A stretch of DNA of 5,664 bases from Kiritimatiellia bacterium (GTDB lineage: Bacteria; Verrucomicrobiota; Kiritimatiellia; SLAD01). The notes beneath the pieces are model-generated. The model saw only the letters and a list, made by a program, of their open reading frames with translations. It searched no databases and was not told where the DNA came from. Made by a program: the position numbers and the translations under genes. Every line of letters begins with the position of its first letter. The first letter of the stretch is position 1. Shown in pieces: positions 1-5,664 of this stretch. The stretch lies in assembly GCA_007127595.1 (NCBI GenBank), contig SKZA01000025.1, positions 1 to 5,664 of the forward strand, read 5' to 3'.

Positions 1-996
1 ATCCTGCTGGCTGGGCCCATGACCGCGCGACACGGCGGCCTGACCCTTTCCCCGCCCGGAGGCGATGTCATCGGACGACGCCGCATCGACACCCATTTTG
101 ACGGGCTCGAAGCGCTCGGCATTTCGGTGCGCGCGGGGCGCACCTACACCCTCAAGCGCAACCGCCTCAAAGGGGCGGACATCCTGCTCGATGAGGCCAG
201 CGTCACCGCTACCGAAAATATCCTTATGGCCGCCGTCCTCGCGCCGGGCCGCACCACGCTCTACAACGCGGCTTGTGAACCCCACGTCCAGGATCTCGGC
301 GCACTGTTGATCAAAATGGGCGCGCGAATCGAGGGACTTGGAACCAATCGCCTGACCATCGACGGCGTCAAGACGCTGCGCGGCGCGGAACACGAGGTGC
401 AACCCGATCATATAGAGGTCGGCAGTTTCGCGGCCGCGGCCGCCGCAACAGGCGGATCGCTCCGTATCCGTTGCGGGAACCCAAACGACTCGTTGCGCAT
501 TATCGAACGCGCATTCACCCGTCTTGGCGTGCCGTGGCGCGTCAGTCGAGGCGCGCTGCACATTCGCCCCCAACCGGCCATGCGCGTGGAGTCGGACGTG
601 GGATTCGCCATTCCTAAGATCGAGGACGGTCCCTGGCCGGCCTTCCCATCCGACCTGCTGAGCGTCGCCATCGTGTTGGCCACCCAGGCGCATGGGACAG
701 TGCTGTTCTTTGAAAAGATGTTTGAAAGCCGGATGTACTTTGTCGATCAACTGATCGCCATGGGGGCGCGCATTGTTCAGTGCGATCCGCATCGCGTGCT
801 GGTTTCAGGTCCGGCCCGACTACACGGCGCGCACATGGCCACGCCCGATATTCGCGCGGGCATGGCCCTGCTGATCGCGGCCCTGTGCGCCAAGGGAAAG
901 AGCGTGATCGAGAACGCGCACATCATCGACCGCGGCTATGAGCGCGTGGACGAGCGCCTGCGCGCACTCGGCGCGGATATTGTGCGGCATGATTGA
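1..996 (+). CDS. murA: UDP-N-acetylglucosamine 1-carboxyvinyltransferase (MurA), 3' part, 5' end outside window
   Basis: MurA transfers the enolpyruvyl group of PEP to UDP-GlcNAc, the first committed cytoplasmic step of peptidoglycan synthesis. The frame is open from base 1, which corresponds to about residue 94 of the roughly 419-residue E. coli enzyme, so the N-terminal part with the Lys22 region is missing. The ATG at 19 is an internal Met, not the start. Visible family signatures are the active-site loop PGGDVIGRR (codons 19-27), FPSD (Asp at 652-654, matching catalytic Asp305), FESRM (the R327 region), DIR (847-855, matching Asp369 and Arg371) and DRGYER (Arg at 931-933, matching Arg397). 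The residue equivalent to Cys115 is Asp (GAT, 64-66), as in mycobacterial and chlamydial MurA, which predicts fosfomycin insensitivity. The stop is TGA at 994-996. murA faces the convergent pckG across a palindrome-rich spacer. The family call is secure. Confidence 0.97.
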   Translation: MLLAGPMTARHGGLTLSPPGGDVIGRRRIDTHFDGLEALGISVRAGRTYTLKRNRLKGADILLDEASVTATENILMAAVLAPGRTTLYNAACEPHVQDLGALLIKMGARIEGLGTNRLTIDGVKTLRGAEHEVQPDHIEVGSFAAAAAATGGSLRIRCGNPNDSLRIIERAFTRLGVPWRVSRGALHIRPQPAMRVESDVGFAIPKIEDGPWPAFPSDLLSVAIVLATQAHGTVLFFEKMFESRMYFVDQLIAMGARIVQCDPHRVLVSGPARLHGAHMATPDIRAGMALLIAALCAKGKSVIENAHIIDRGYERVDERLRALGADIVRHD

Positions 997-1014
997 TGGC
1001 GCCCACCCCGTGGA

Positions 1015-1036
1015 GGGTCACGCTCCCGCGTGACCC
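1015..1036. repeat. perfect 9-bp hairpin downstream of murA (possible terminator)
   Basis: Bases 1015-1023 (GGGTCACGC) are the exact reverse complement of 1028-1036, around a 4-base TCCC loop. The hairpin begins 18 bases after the murA stop and abuts a second perfect hairpin. No run of T follows on either strand, so a canonical rho-independent terminator is not supported. A structural barrier, an mRNA 3'-end stabiliser or a dispersed palindromic repeat between convergent genes is equally plausible. Confidence 0.75.
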
Positions 1037-1056
1037 GGACGCGCGGAAGCGCGTCC
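1037..1056. repeat. perfect 8-bp hairpin with GGAA tetraloop, abutting the previous one
   Basis: Bases 1037-1044 (GGACGCGC) are the exact reverse complement of 1049-1056. The 4-base loop GGAA fits the stable GNRA tetraloop class when read on the + strand. It starts on the base after the first hairpin ends, giving two stacked stems over 1015-1056. The function is unknown. Its place between convergent genes suits a terminator or a REP-like palindromic unit. Confidence 0.75.
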
Positions 1057-1094
1057 CCAGGCTGTTGCAAGAAAACGCACATGGCGCTTCAAAA

Positions 1095-1169
1095 CGGCTC
1101 GGCGGGACGCCTCGCCCTACCCATTAACGATCGCCTCCAACGGGTAGGGCGAACCGTCCCGGTGAGCCG
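1095..1169. repeat. 75-base interrupted inverted repeat between murA and pckG
   Basis: Three stem blocks pair in nested order: 1095-1100 with 1164-1169 (CGGCTC/GAGCCG), 1104-1109 with 1155-1160 (GGGACG/CGTCCC), and 1112-1122 with 1142-1152 (11 bp, TCGCCCTACCC and its complement). Small internal loops separate the blocks, and the apical loop is 19 bases (1123-1141). In total 23 exact pairs are seen. It encodes no convincing protein. The form suits a dispersed intergenic palindrome or a small non-autonomous element, and as RNA it would make a long hairpin able to help end both convergent transcripts. Confidence 0.7.
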
Positions 1170-1189
1170 AGGCTCTATCAACGGGCTCC

Positions 1190-1219
1190 GGACGCCCCGA
1201 CGCGAAGCGGTCGGGGTCC
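1190..1219. repeat. GC-rich hairpin just downstream of the pckG stop
   Basis: Bases 1195-1201 (CCCCGAC) are the reverse complement of 1210-1216, and 1190-1193 (GGAC) can alternatively pair with 1216-1219 (GTCC). Read on the − strand, the structure begins about 20 bases after the pckG stop codon, where a terminator would be expected. No T-run follows it on that strand, so terminator function is only a possibility. Confidence 0.45.
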
Positions 1220-1239
1220 CTCCAAGACCGATCTTTGCA

Positions 1240-3036
1240 TCACTTCTTCAGCCGTGCTGCCAGCGCGTCCAGTTCCGCCACGAGTTCCGAGGGCATCTTG
1301 TCGCCGAACTTCGCGTAATGCCTGCGCATGTCGCTGATTTCCTCGCGCAATCCATCCTTGTCCGCCTGCAACAGCATGTCCACGTCCTCTTCCGGCAGGT
1401 TCAGCCCGGACAAATCCAACGCGCCCTTCTCCGGCGCCAAGCCGAACGGGGTTTCCACGGCGTCGGCCGTGTCGTTGCAACGCTCGAATATCCATTTGAG
1501 CACGCGCCCGTTCTCGCCGAAGCCCGGCCATAGCCACTTGCCTTCCTCGTTCTTTCGGAACCAGTTCACGTAGAAGATGCGAGGCAATTTGGCTGCATCG
1601 CCGGTCTTCCCGATCTTGATCCAATGCGCAAAATAATCGCCCATGTGATAGCCGCAGAACGGCAGCATGGCCATTGGATCGCGGCGCAACGTCCCCACCG
1701 TGCCGGCCGCCGCGGCGGTCATCTCCGATGACATCACCGAGCCCAGAAACGTTCCATGCTCCCAATTGAACGCCTCCGTTACCAACGGGATCGTCGTGGC
1801 ACGGCGTCCACCGAACATGAACGCGTCAATCGGCACACCGCCCGGATGCTCCCATTCCGCGGCAATCACCGGGCACTGGCTAGCCGGCGTCGTGAAACGC
1901 GCATTCGGATGGGACGCTTTTCGGCCGCAACCCGGCGTCCAACGGCGGCGCAACCAATCATATAACTCTTCAGGCTCGTCTCCGTCCATTTCCTCCCACC
2001 AGATATCCCCATCCGGCGTAATCGCGCAGTTGGTGAAAATACTGTTGGCATGCAAGGTGCGAAGCGCATTCGGATTCGAAGCCATACTGGTGCCCGGCGC
2101 CACGCCGAAAAAGCCCGTTTCCGGATTAATCGCGTGCAACCGCCCGTCTTTCCCGAATTTCATCCACGCAATATCGTCCCCCACCGTCTCGACCTTCCAG
2201 CCCGGCAAGGTGGGCTCCATCATGGCGAGGTTCGTTTTGCCGCAGGCGCTCGGAAACGCCGCGGCAATATGCTTCACCTCGCCCTCCGGCGACGTGATCT
2301 TCAAAATCAACATATGCTCGGCCATCCAACCCTCGTCGCGCGCCTGTACCGAGGCGATGCGTAACGCATGGCATTTCTTGCCGAGCAGGGCGTTACCGCC
2401 GTATCCCGATCCGTACGACCAGATTTCGCGCGTTTCCGGGTAATGCGTGATGTATTTGTTATCCGCATTGCAGGGCCACGGCACGTCCGGCTGCTTGGAC
2501 TCCTTCAGCGGGGCGCCCACGGAATGAATCCCGCGCACAAAGTCCTCGCTGTCACCGAGCACTTCGAGCACTTTCGTGCCCACCCGCGCCATGATATGCA
2601 TATTGACAACGACATACGCGGAATCCGTCAATTCCACTCCGATCTTGGCGATGGGACTGCCGATAGGGCCCATCGAATAAGGAATCACGAACATCGTGCG
2701 CCCCTGCATGCAGCCATCGTAGAAACCGCGCAGCTTCTCCTTCATCACCTTCGGGTCGGCCCAATTATTCGTGGGCCCCGCATCCTCCTCCTTCTCGGAA
2801 CAGATAAAGGTGAATTCCTCCACACGCGCCACGTCCGCGGGATCGGACCGGCAATAGAAGCTGTTCGGACGTAGCTCATCATTGAGGCGGACGAAGGTGC
2901 CGCCTTTCACAAGGCTGTTGGCCATCCGGTCATATTCTTCCTTCGAGCCGTCGCACCAGACCACATGGTCCGGCTTACACATGGCAACAACCTCATCAAC
3001 CCACGTAAGAAGCTTCTTATTCGTCGTAGCAGTCAT
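1240..3036 (-). CDS. pckG: phosphoenolpyruvate carboxykinase, GTP-dependent
   Basis: This cytosolic enzyme interconverts oxaloacetate plus GTP with PEP, GDP and CO2, linking the TCA cycle to gluconeogenesis. The 598-residue product has the usual family length. From the N-terminus it shows QGRTMFVIPYSMGP (111-124), YGGNALLGKKCHALRIAS (212-229, with metal-site Lys), EHMLI with His241 (metal ligand), the P-loop FPSACGKTN (261-269) with the reactive Cys265, VGDDIAWM (285-292, metal-binding Asp288), HPNARFTTPASQCP (376-389), and the guanine pocket NWFRK plus WLWPGFGEN (491-509, aromatic residues F493, W501, F506). These identify the GTP type rather than the unrelated ATP type. An in-frame GTG at 3063 would add nine residues, but ATG at 3036 has a strong GGAGGA ribosome binding site upstream that lies inside that extension, so ATG is preferred. 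pckG is divergent from parB, convergent with murA, and appears monocistronic. Confidence 0.98.
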   Translation of the reverse strand: MTATTNKKLLTWVDEVVAMCKPDHVVWCDGSKEEYDRMANSLVKGGTFVRLNDELRPNSFYCRSDPADVARVEEFTFICSEKEEDAGPTNNWADPKVMKEKLRGFYDGCMQGRTMFVIPYSMGPIGSPIAKIGVELTDSAYVVVNMHIMARVGTKVLEVLGDSEDFVRGIHSVGAPLKESKQPDVPWPCNADNKYITHYPETREIWSYGSGYGGNALLGKKCHALRIASVQARDEGWMAEHMLILKITSPEGEVKHIAAAFPSACGKTNLAMMEPTLPGWKVETVGDDIAWMKFGKDGRLHAINPETGFFGVAPGTSMASNPNALRTLHANSIFTNCAITPDGDIWWEEMDGDEPEELYDWLRRRWTPGCGRKASHPNARFTTPASQCPVIAAEWEHPGGVPIDAFMFGGRRATTIPLVTEAFNWEHGTFLGSVMSSEMTAAAAGTVGTLRRDPMAMLPFCGYHMGDYFAHWIKIGKTGDAAKLPRIFYVNWFRKNEEGKWLWPGFGENGRVLKWIFERCNDTADAVETPFGLAPEKGALDLSGLNLPEEDVDMLLQADKDGLREEISDMRRHYAKFGDKMPSELVAELDALAARLKK

Positions 3037-3046
3037 TGTCTTGTAT

Positions 3047-3052
3047 TCCTCC
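3047..3052 (-). promoter_or_regulatory. pckG ribosome binding site (decides the start)
   Basis: On the − strand the sequence reads GGAGGA, followed by 10 bases and then ATG (3036-3034). This is a near-consensus Shine-Dalgarno at workable spacing. It lies inside the nine-codon extension that would begin at GTG 3063, and no comparable site precedes that GTG. Confidence 0.8.
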
Positions 3053-3082
3053 GTATTGCTCACAGTCGTTCAGGAGCGAGCT

Positions 3083-3111
3083 TTTATAAGCGTACGGCCA
3101 TGTATGGTAAA
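3083..3111 (-). promoter_or_regulatory. sigma70-like promoter for pckG
   Basis: On the − strand, TTTACC (3111-3106, 4 of 6 matches to TTGACA) is followed by exactly 17 bases and then TATAAA (3088-3083, 5 of 6 matches to TATAAT). The expected transcription start is near 3076, giving a 5' leader of about 40 bases before the ATG. The -35 box directly abuts the palindrome at 3112-3128. Box quality, spacing and position all agree, but there is no experimental support. Confidence 0.6.
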
Positions 3112-3128
3112 TCGGGGGCATCCCCCGA
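3112..3128. promoter_or_regulatory. perfect 17-base palindrome upstream of the pckG -35 box
   Basis: Bases 3112-3118 (TCGGGGG) are the exact reverse complement of 3122-3128, with a three-base centre CAT. The site ends on the base next to the proposed -35 box. A dyad here could be an operator for a dimeric regulator of pckG, either activator or repressor by position. It could also be a chance G/C-run hairpin. No regulator can be named. Confidence 0.4.
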
Positions 3129-3272
3129 GAACGCTTCAGCATTTCCCCTACGCGAACCGCAAACCTCCCTCCTGAAGAGCTAAACCAATAACACGCCTCG
3201 TTCAAGCAACAATCCCCGCGTTGACGACACCGGCAGGGCTGATTCATGAAGAATCACAATCTGTTGCCGATC

Positions 3273-3481
3273 AATAACGAATGACGAAATACCCAAGCCC
3301 GAATGAAAACCGAAGCCCTAAGTTCGAATCCATTCGTCCCGGCGTGGCGCTCACCTATTGATTCCATGCTCGCATCGCGTTGCGCGTCAGCATATTGCGC
3401 CACCCAACGCGCTAGGATTACATTCGTTATTCGGGTTTCAGGCGTTTTCGTGCTTGGGTATTTGGGTACTTCGTCATTATT
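3273..3481. repeat. decayed repeat-like element with gapped inverted arms
   Basis: The left arm 3273-3298 and the reverse complement of the right arm 3452-3481 share 22 bases in three blocks: AATA, ATGACGAA and ATACCCAAGC. They differ only by a 4-base insertion on the left and an 8-base insertion on the right, the latter looking like a local duplication (TTGGGTA twice at 3454-3468). A second inverted match of 11 bases pairs 3273-3283 with 3421-3431. The interior has further TTCG/CGAA-rich degenerate copies, for example 3323-3336. There is no transposase and no clear target-site duplication. It resembles a non-coding dispersed repeat or old MITE-like sequence, and its identity is not established. 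Confidence 0.5.
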
Positions 3482-3593
3482 AAGCCAATGACTTACGCAG
3501 CTACGTGAATACGCGCTGCGGCACCGGAGAGCCCCGCGCCCCGTTTTAAGCTGACAGACACCGTCCCTACACAGTACGCTCTCTTTCCGGTAC

Positions 3594-3623
3594 TTGACGA
3601 TCAGTCGCCCGATCCCGTAAACA
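3594..3623 (+). promoter_or_regulatory. weak candidate promoter for parB
   Basis: TTGACG (3594-3599, 5 of 6 to the -35 consensus) is followed by 18 bases and TAAACA (3618-3623, a poor -10). The position, about 30 bases before the parB ATG, would give a very short leader. The -35 is good and the -10 is poor, so this is only a candidate. Confidence 0.25.
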
Positions 3624-3636
3624 CGGCCATTGGAAC

Positions 3637-3641
3637 AGGAG
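3637..3641 (+). promoter_or_regulatory. parB ribosome binding site (decides the start)
   Basis: AGGAG lies nine bases before ATG 3651. An in-frame TTG at 3630 would add seven residues, but it sits upstream of this site, so ATG 3651 is the better start. The resulting N-terminus contains the GLGRGLSALI motif usual for ParB. Confidence 0.75.
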
Positions 3642-3650
3642 TGGAACGTT

Positions 3651-4553
3651 ATGTCGGCTAAACATGTAGGCTTGGGGCGCGGTTTAAGCGCATTAATCAA
3701 GGACACCCCCTCGCCTTCCACCGGGGACGCGGACGGCCAGGGCGGCGTCACGCTGGTCCCGGTCAGCCAGATTCATAAGAGCCCGTGGCAGCCGCGCCGT
3801 CATTTCGATCCGGACGCCCTGAACGAACTCGTCTCCTCCGTTCGCGATCGCGGCGTCCTGCAACCGCTGCTCGTCCGCAAGGTGGAAGACGGCTACCAGC
3901 TCGTGGCCGGCGAACGTCGGTTCCGCGCCGCGCAGGAAGCCGAACTCAAGGACGTCCCCGTCATCCTCATGGACGTTTCCGACAAGGAAGCCGTCGAGAT
4001 CACGCTGATCGAGAACCTGCAACGCGAAGACCTCAACCCGATCGAGGAAGCGGAAGGTTATCAATCGCTCGCCGACGAATTCGGCATGACCCAGGAACAG
4101 ATCGCCGACCGCGTCGGGAAAGGCCGCGCCACCGTCGCCAACGCCCTGCGCCTACTGACCCTGCCGGACCCCGTACGCGACATGATCGGCGAAAACCGCC
4201 TGTCCGCCGGTCACGCCAAGGTGCTGCTCGGCCTGGAAATTCCGAAAGAACAGGAACTGCTGGCCGGGCGCGTCCTCAAAGAGGGCCTTTCCGTCCGCGC
4301 GCTTGAACGCATCGTCGAGCGGCTCCGCAAACCGCCGCGCAAACCGCGATCCGAACGCGTGGACATTCCCGCGGCGCACCTGCACCATCTATCCGATCAA
4401 TTGCATCAAACGCTCGGAACCAGCGTGCGCCTGACGGCCAGCAAGACGCTGAGCAACGGCAAGAAGGTCCCGGGCCGCATCGAAATCGATTACTATTCCA
4501 CCGACGATCTCGATCGCATTCTCCAGATTCTCGGTGTGACCGAGAATCTCTGA
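3651..4553 (+). CDS. parB: chromosome-partitioning protein ParB
   Basis: ParB is a CTP-dependent DNA clamp that loads at parS, spreads along DNA near the origin, and works with the ParA ATPase and SMC in chromosome segregation. The 300-residue protein is full length. It has the N-terminal GLGRGLSALI motif (residues 8-17), used by chromosomal ParBs to engage ParA. The ParB/Srx domain (about 35-125) has the CTP-site motifs GERRFRAA (87-94) and ENLQRED (121-127). A KorB-type helix-turn-helix follows (about 147-168, MTQEQIADRVGKGRATVANA), then the rest of the parS-binding domain to about 225. After a basic, proline-rich linker (227-236) comes a C-terminal dimerisation domain (about 244-298). No parA precedes it: upstream is a long spacer and the divergent pckG. 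No parS-like 16-mer (consensus TGTTTCACGTGAAACA) was seen by eye. The M48 protease gene starts eight bases after its stop. Confidence 0.97.
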   Translation: MSAKHVGLGRGLSALIKDTPSPSTGDADGQGGVTLVPVSQIHKSPWQPRRHFDPDALNELVSSVRDRGVLQPLLVRKVEDGYQLVAGERRFRAAQEAELKDVPVILMDVSDKEAVEITLIENLQREDLNPIEEAEGYQSLADEFGMTQEQIADRVGKGRATVANALRLLTLPDPVRDMIGENRLSAGHAKVLLGLEIPKEQELLAGRVLKEGLSVRALERIVERLRKPPRKPRSERVDIPAAHLHHLSDQLHQTLGTSVRLTASKTLSNGKKVPGRIEIDYYSTDDLDRILQILGVTENL

Positions 4554-4561
4554 GCGCGGCC

Positions 4562-5664
4562 ATGGACGACCAGCAGCCGTCACCCCCTCCGGACGACCAT
4601 GCGCCCGAACCGGATCGCGCCCAACAAGCGCGTGAATACGAAGCGATTCATAACCGCCTTTTCGTCGTGCGCATTGTCATTACCGTCATCGCGCTCGGCT
4701 GGTATCTGTTCTCCGGCGCATCGGCCGAGTTGGCGTCCGGACTGCAAAGCCGGTTCGGAGATCAGTGGTGGTGGACCAACGCCGTCTACGTCCTGGTCAC
4801 CCTCTTCGCGTTCTCTGCCCTGATGTTCCCCTTGTCCTTCTATAACGATTATTATCTTGAACATCGTTACGGACTGAGTCGGCAACCGCTCAATAGTTGG
4901 CTCGCCGATTACCTCAAGGAACTCGTCATCGAACTGCTCCTGACCACGGTATTTTTAAGCATCGTGTACGCCTTGCTGCACGCCTCCCCCGATTGGTGGT
5001 GGGCGTGGACCTCCGCGCTCTACGTCCTGCTCGCCGTCGTCCTGTCCGCCGTCTGGCCGGTCTGGATCATGCCCCTGTTCCACAAATTCGAACGGCTCGA
5101 TGACGACGAATTGACGCAGGCCGTACAAGATTTTGCGGAGCAATCCGGCATCGAAGTCCTCGGCGTATACCGCTGGGGCCTGGAAGAGAAGACGGAAACG
5201 GCCAACGCCGCCCTGACCGGACTGGGCAAGACGCGCCGCATCATTCTCAGCGACACGATGCTCGACAAGTACTCGAAAGACGAAATCATCGCCGTCCTTG
5301 CCCATGAAGTCGGCCACTTCAAACATCGCGATATGTGGCGCATGATCGGCGTTGGAGCAGCCCTCGCCGCGTTCGGCTTTTACATTGCGCATCGCGTGTT
5401 GCAAGAGCTCGCGGACGGATTCGGGTTTGAGCACATCGGCGATATCGGCGCGTTTCCCATCTTCATCTTTGCGCTGTTCATCTTCTCGCTCATCACGATG
5501 CCGTTGAGCAATGCGTACTCGCGCCGGCGCGAATTCGCCGCCGACGCCTACGCCGTGCGCGCCACCGGCTCCCCGGAACCGCTCGTGCAAGCGCTGGAAA
5601 AGCTGGCCGACCAAAACCTGGCCGACAAGGAACCCTCGTTCTGGATCGAATTGCTGCTACACAG
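4562..5664 (+). CDS. M48 family membrane metalloprotease, Ste24/CAAX prenyl protease 1-like, 3' end outside window
   Basis: This is an integral-membrane zinc endopeptidase. In eukaryotes Ste24 processes prenylated proteins. Bacteria generally lack CAAX prenylation, so a membrane-protein quality-control role is more likely here (inference). The 367 codons present include the zinc motif HEVGH (residues 248-252) and the third ligand Glu324 in EFAADAYA, with PLSNAYSRRR (314-323) just before it. Other Ste24 hallmarks are YLEHRYGLSRQ (98-108), DYLKE (116-120) and the strand region TETANAALTGLGKTRRIILSDT (211-232). Hydrophobic segments lie near 33-51, 74-94, 120-140, 149-172, 259-280 and 296-315. 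The charged, proline-rich N-terminus shows no cleavable signal peptide. About 50 C-terminal residues are probably missing. HtpX is less likely because HtpX is shorter and lacks this N-terminal multi-helix arrangement. The start is ATG, eight bases after parB, with no clear Shine-Dalgarno, which suggests translational coupling. Confidence 0.93.
   Translation, partial: MDDQQPSPPPDDHAPEPDRAQQAREYEAIHNRLFVVRIVITVIALGWYLFSGASAELASGLQSRFGDQWWWTNAVYVLVTLFAFSALMFPLSFYNDYYLEHRYGLSRQPLNSWLADYLKELVIELLLTTVFLSIVYALLHASPDWWWAWTSALYVLLAVVLSAVWPVWIMPLFHKFERLDDDELTQAVQDFAEQSGIEVLGVYRWGLEEKTETANAALTGLGKTRRIILSDTMLDKYSKDEIIAVLAHEVGHFKHRDMWRMIGVGAALAAFGFYIAHRVLQELADGFGFEHIGDIGAFPIFIFALFIFSLITMPLSNAYSRRREFAADAYAVRATGSPEPLVQALEKLADQNLADKEPSFWIELLLH

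Larger units (their letters stand above)
3037..3650. other. 614-base divergent spacer between pckG and parB, no credible gene
   Basis: The left end carries the pckG leader, ribosome binding site, promoter and palindrome. Bases about 3129-3272 hold nothing recognisable. Bases 3273-3481 form the gapped inverted-repeat stretch. Bases 3482-3650 hold a weak candidate parB promoter, a minor 6-bp inverted repeat (3496-3501 with 3515-3520, 13-base loop) and the parB ribosome binding site. Short open frames on both strands give proteins with no recognisable domain or good start signal. No tRNA, rRNA or riboswitch pattern was recognised. Confidence 0.7.

Noticed and set aside
997..1239. rho-independent terminator for murA or pckG
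   Set aside because: Strong stems are present, but no T-run follows any of them on the relevant strand, so they are recorded as repeats or hairpins rather than terminators.
1030..1533. 167-codon + strand frame starting in the murA-pckG spacer
   Set aside because: It begins inside the palindromes and is antisense to pckG for most of its length. No domain is recognisable.
1178..1765. 195-codon − strand frame overlapping the 3' part of pckG
   Set aside because: It is a shadow of pckG in another frame, rich in Arg/Gly as expected for out-of-frame GC-rich DNA. pckG itself has unmistakable family motifs.
3221..3250. TTGACG with a downstream TCATGA as a promoter for parB
   Set aside because: The -10 is poor, and it lies some 400 bases upstream with the repeat-like stretch in between.
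3303..3491. 62-codon open frame on the + strand inside the repeat-like stretch
   Set aside because: It has no ribosome binding site, and most of it is translated repeat. Its end coincides with the inverted arm.
3486..3525. possible parS or origin-type element near CTACGTGAAT
   Set aside because: Only a short core resembles half of the parS consensus TGTTTCACGTGAAACA and the dyad is absent. The nearby 6-bp stem with a 13-base loop is weak.
3254..3751. 165-codon open frame on the − strand across the spacer and the parB start
   Set aside because: It overlaps the parB ribosome binding site and first 33 codons, runs through the repeat-like stretch, and its product shows no recognisable domain.

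Overview
The window is GC-rich bacterial chromosomal DNA with four protein genes, two of them cut by the window edges. In order they are the 3' part of murA (+), a complete GTP-dependent phosphoenolpyruvate carboxykinase gene pckG (−), a complete parB (+), and the 5' part of a Ste24/CAAX-type M48 membrane metalloprotease (+). No RNA gene, CRISPR array, insertion sequence or transposase was found. The lineage is uncertain. The mix of a GTP-type PEPCK, a MurA with Asp in place of the usual active-site Cys, and a bacterial Ste24 homologue would fit the PVC group (Verrucomicrobiota, Kiritimatiellota, Chlamydiota and relatives). This is inference from family knowledge, not a database match.

Layout: bases 1-996 are murA, reading rightward and missing about 93 N-terminal residues. 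murA and pckG converge on a 243-base spacer (997-1239). That spacer holds two abutting perfect hairpins, a 75-base interrupted inverted repeat and one further hairpin near the pckG stop. These could be bidirectional terminators, dispersed intergenic palindromes, or both. pckG runs leftward from 3036 to 1240, with a good ribosome binding site and a convincing sigma70-like promoter whose -35 box abuts a perfect 17-base palindrome.

The divergent pckG-parB spacer (3037-3650) is about 614 bases and has no credible gene. Besides the pckG promoter it holds a roughly 209-base stretch bounded by gapped inverted arms (3273-3298 and 3452-3481), which looks like a decayed dispersed repeat, and a weak candidate parB promoter. 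parB (3651-4553) is followed after 8 bases by the M48 protease gene, which runs off the right edge, so these two are probably co-transcribed.

Functionally this is a housekeeping region: peptidoglycan precursor synthesis (MurA), gluconeogenesis/anaplerosis (PckG), chromosome segregation (ParB) and membrane protein proteolysis (Ste24-like). The genes do not form one pathway. The more interesting points are the predicted fosfomycin-insensitive MurA, parB with no parA beside it, and the palindromic intergenic elements. I see no evidence for a new multi-gene system.
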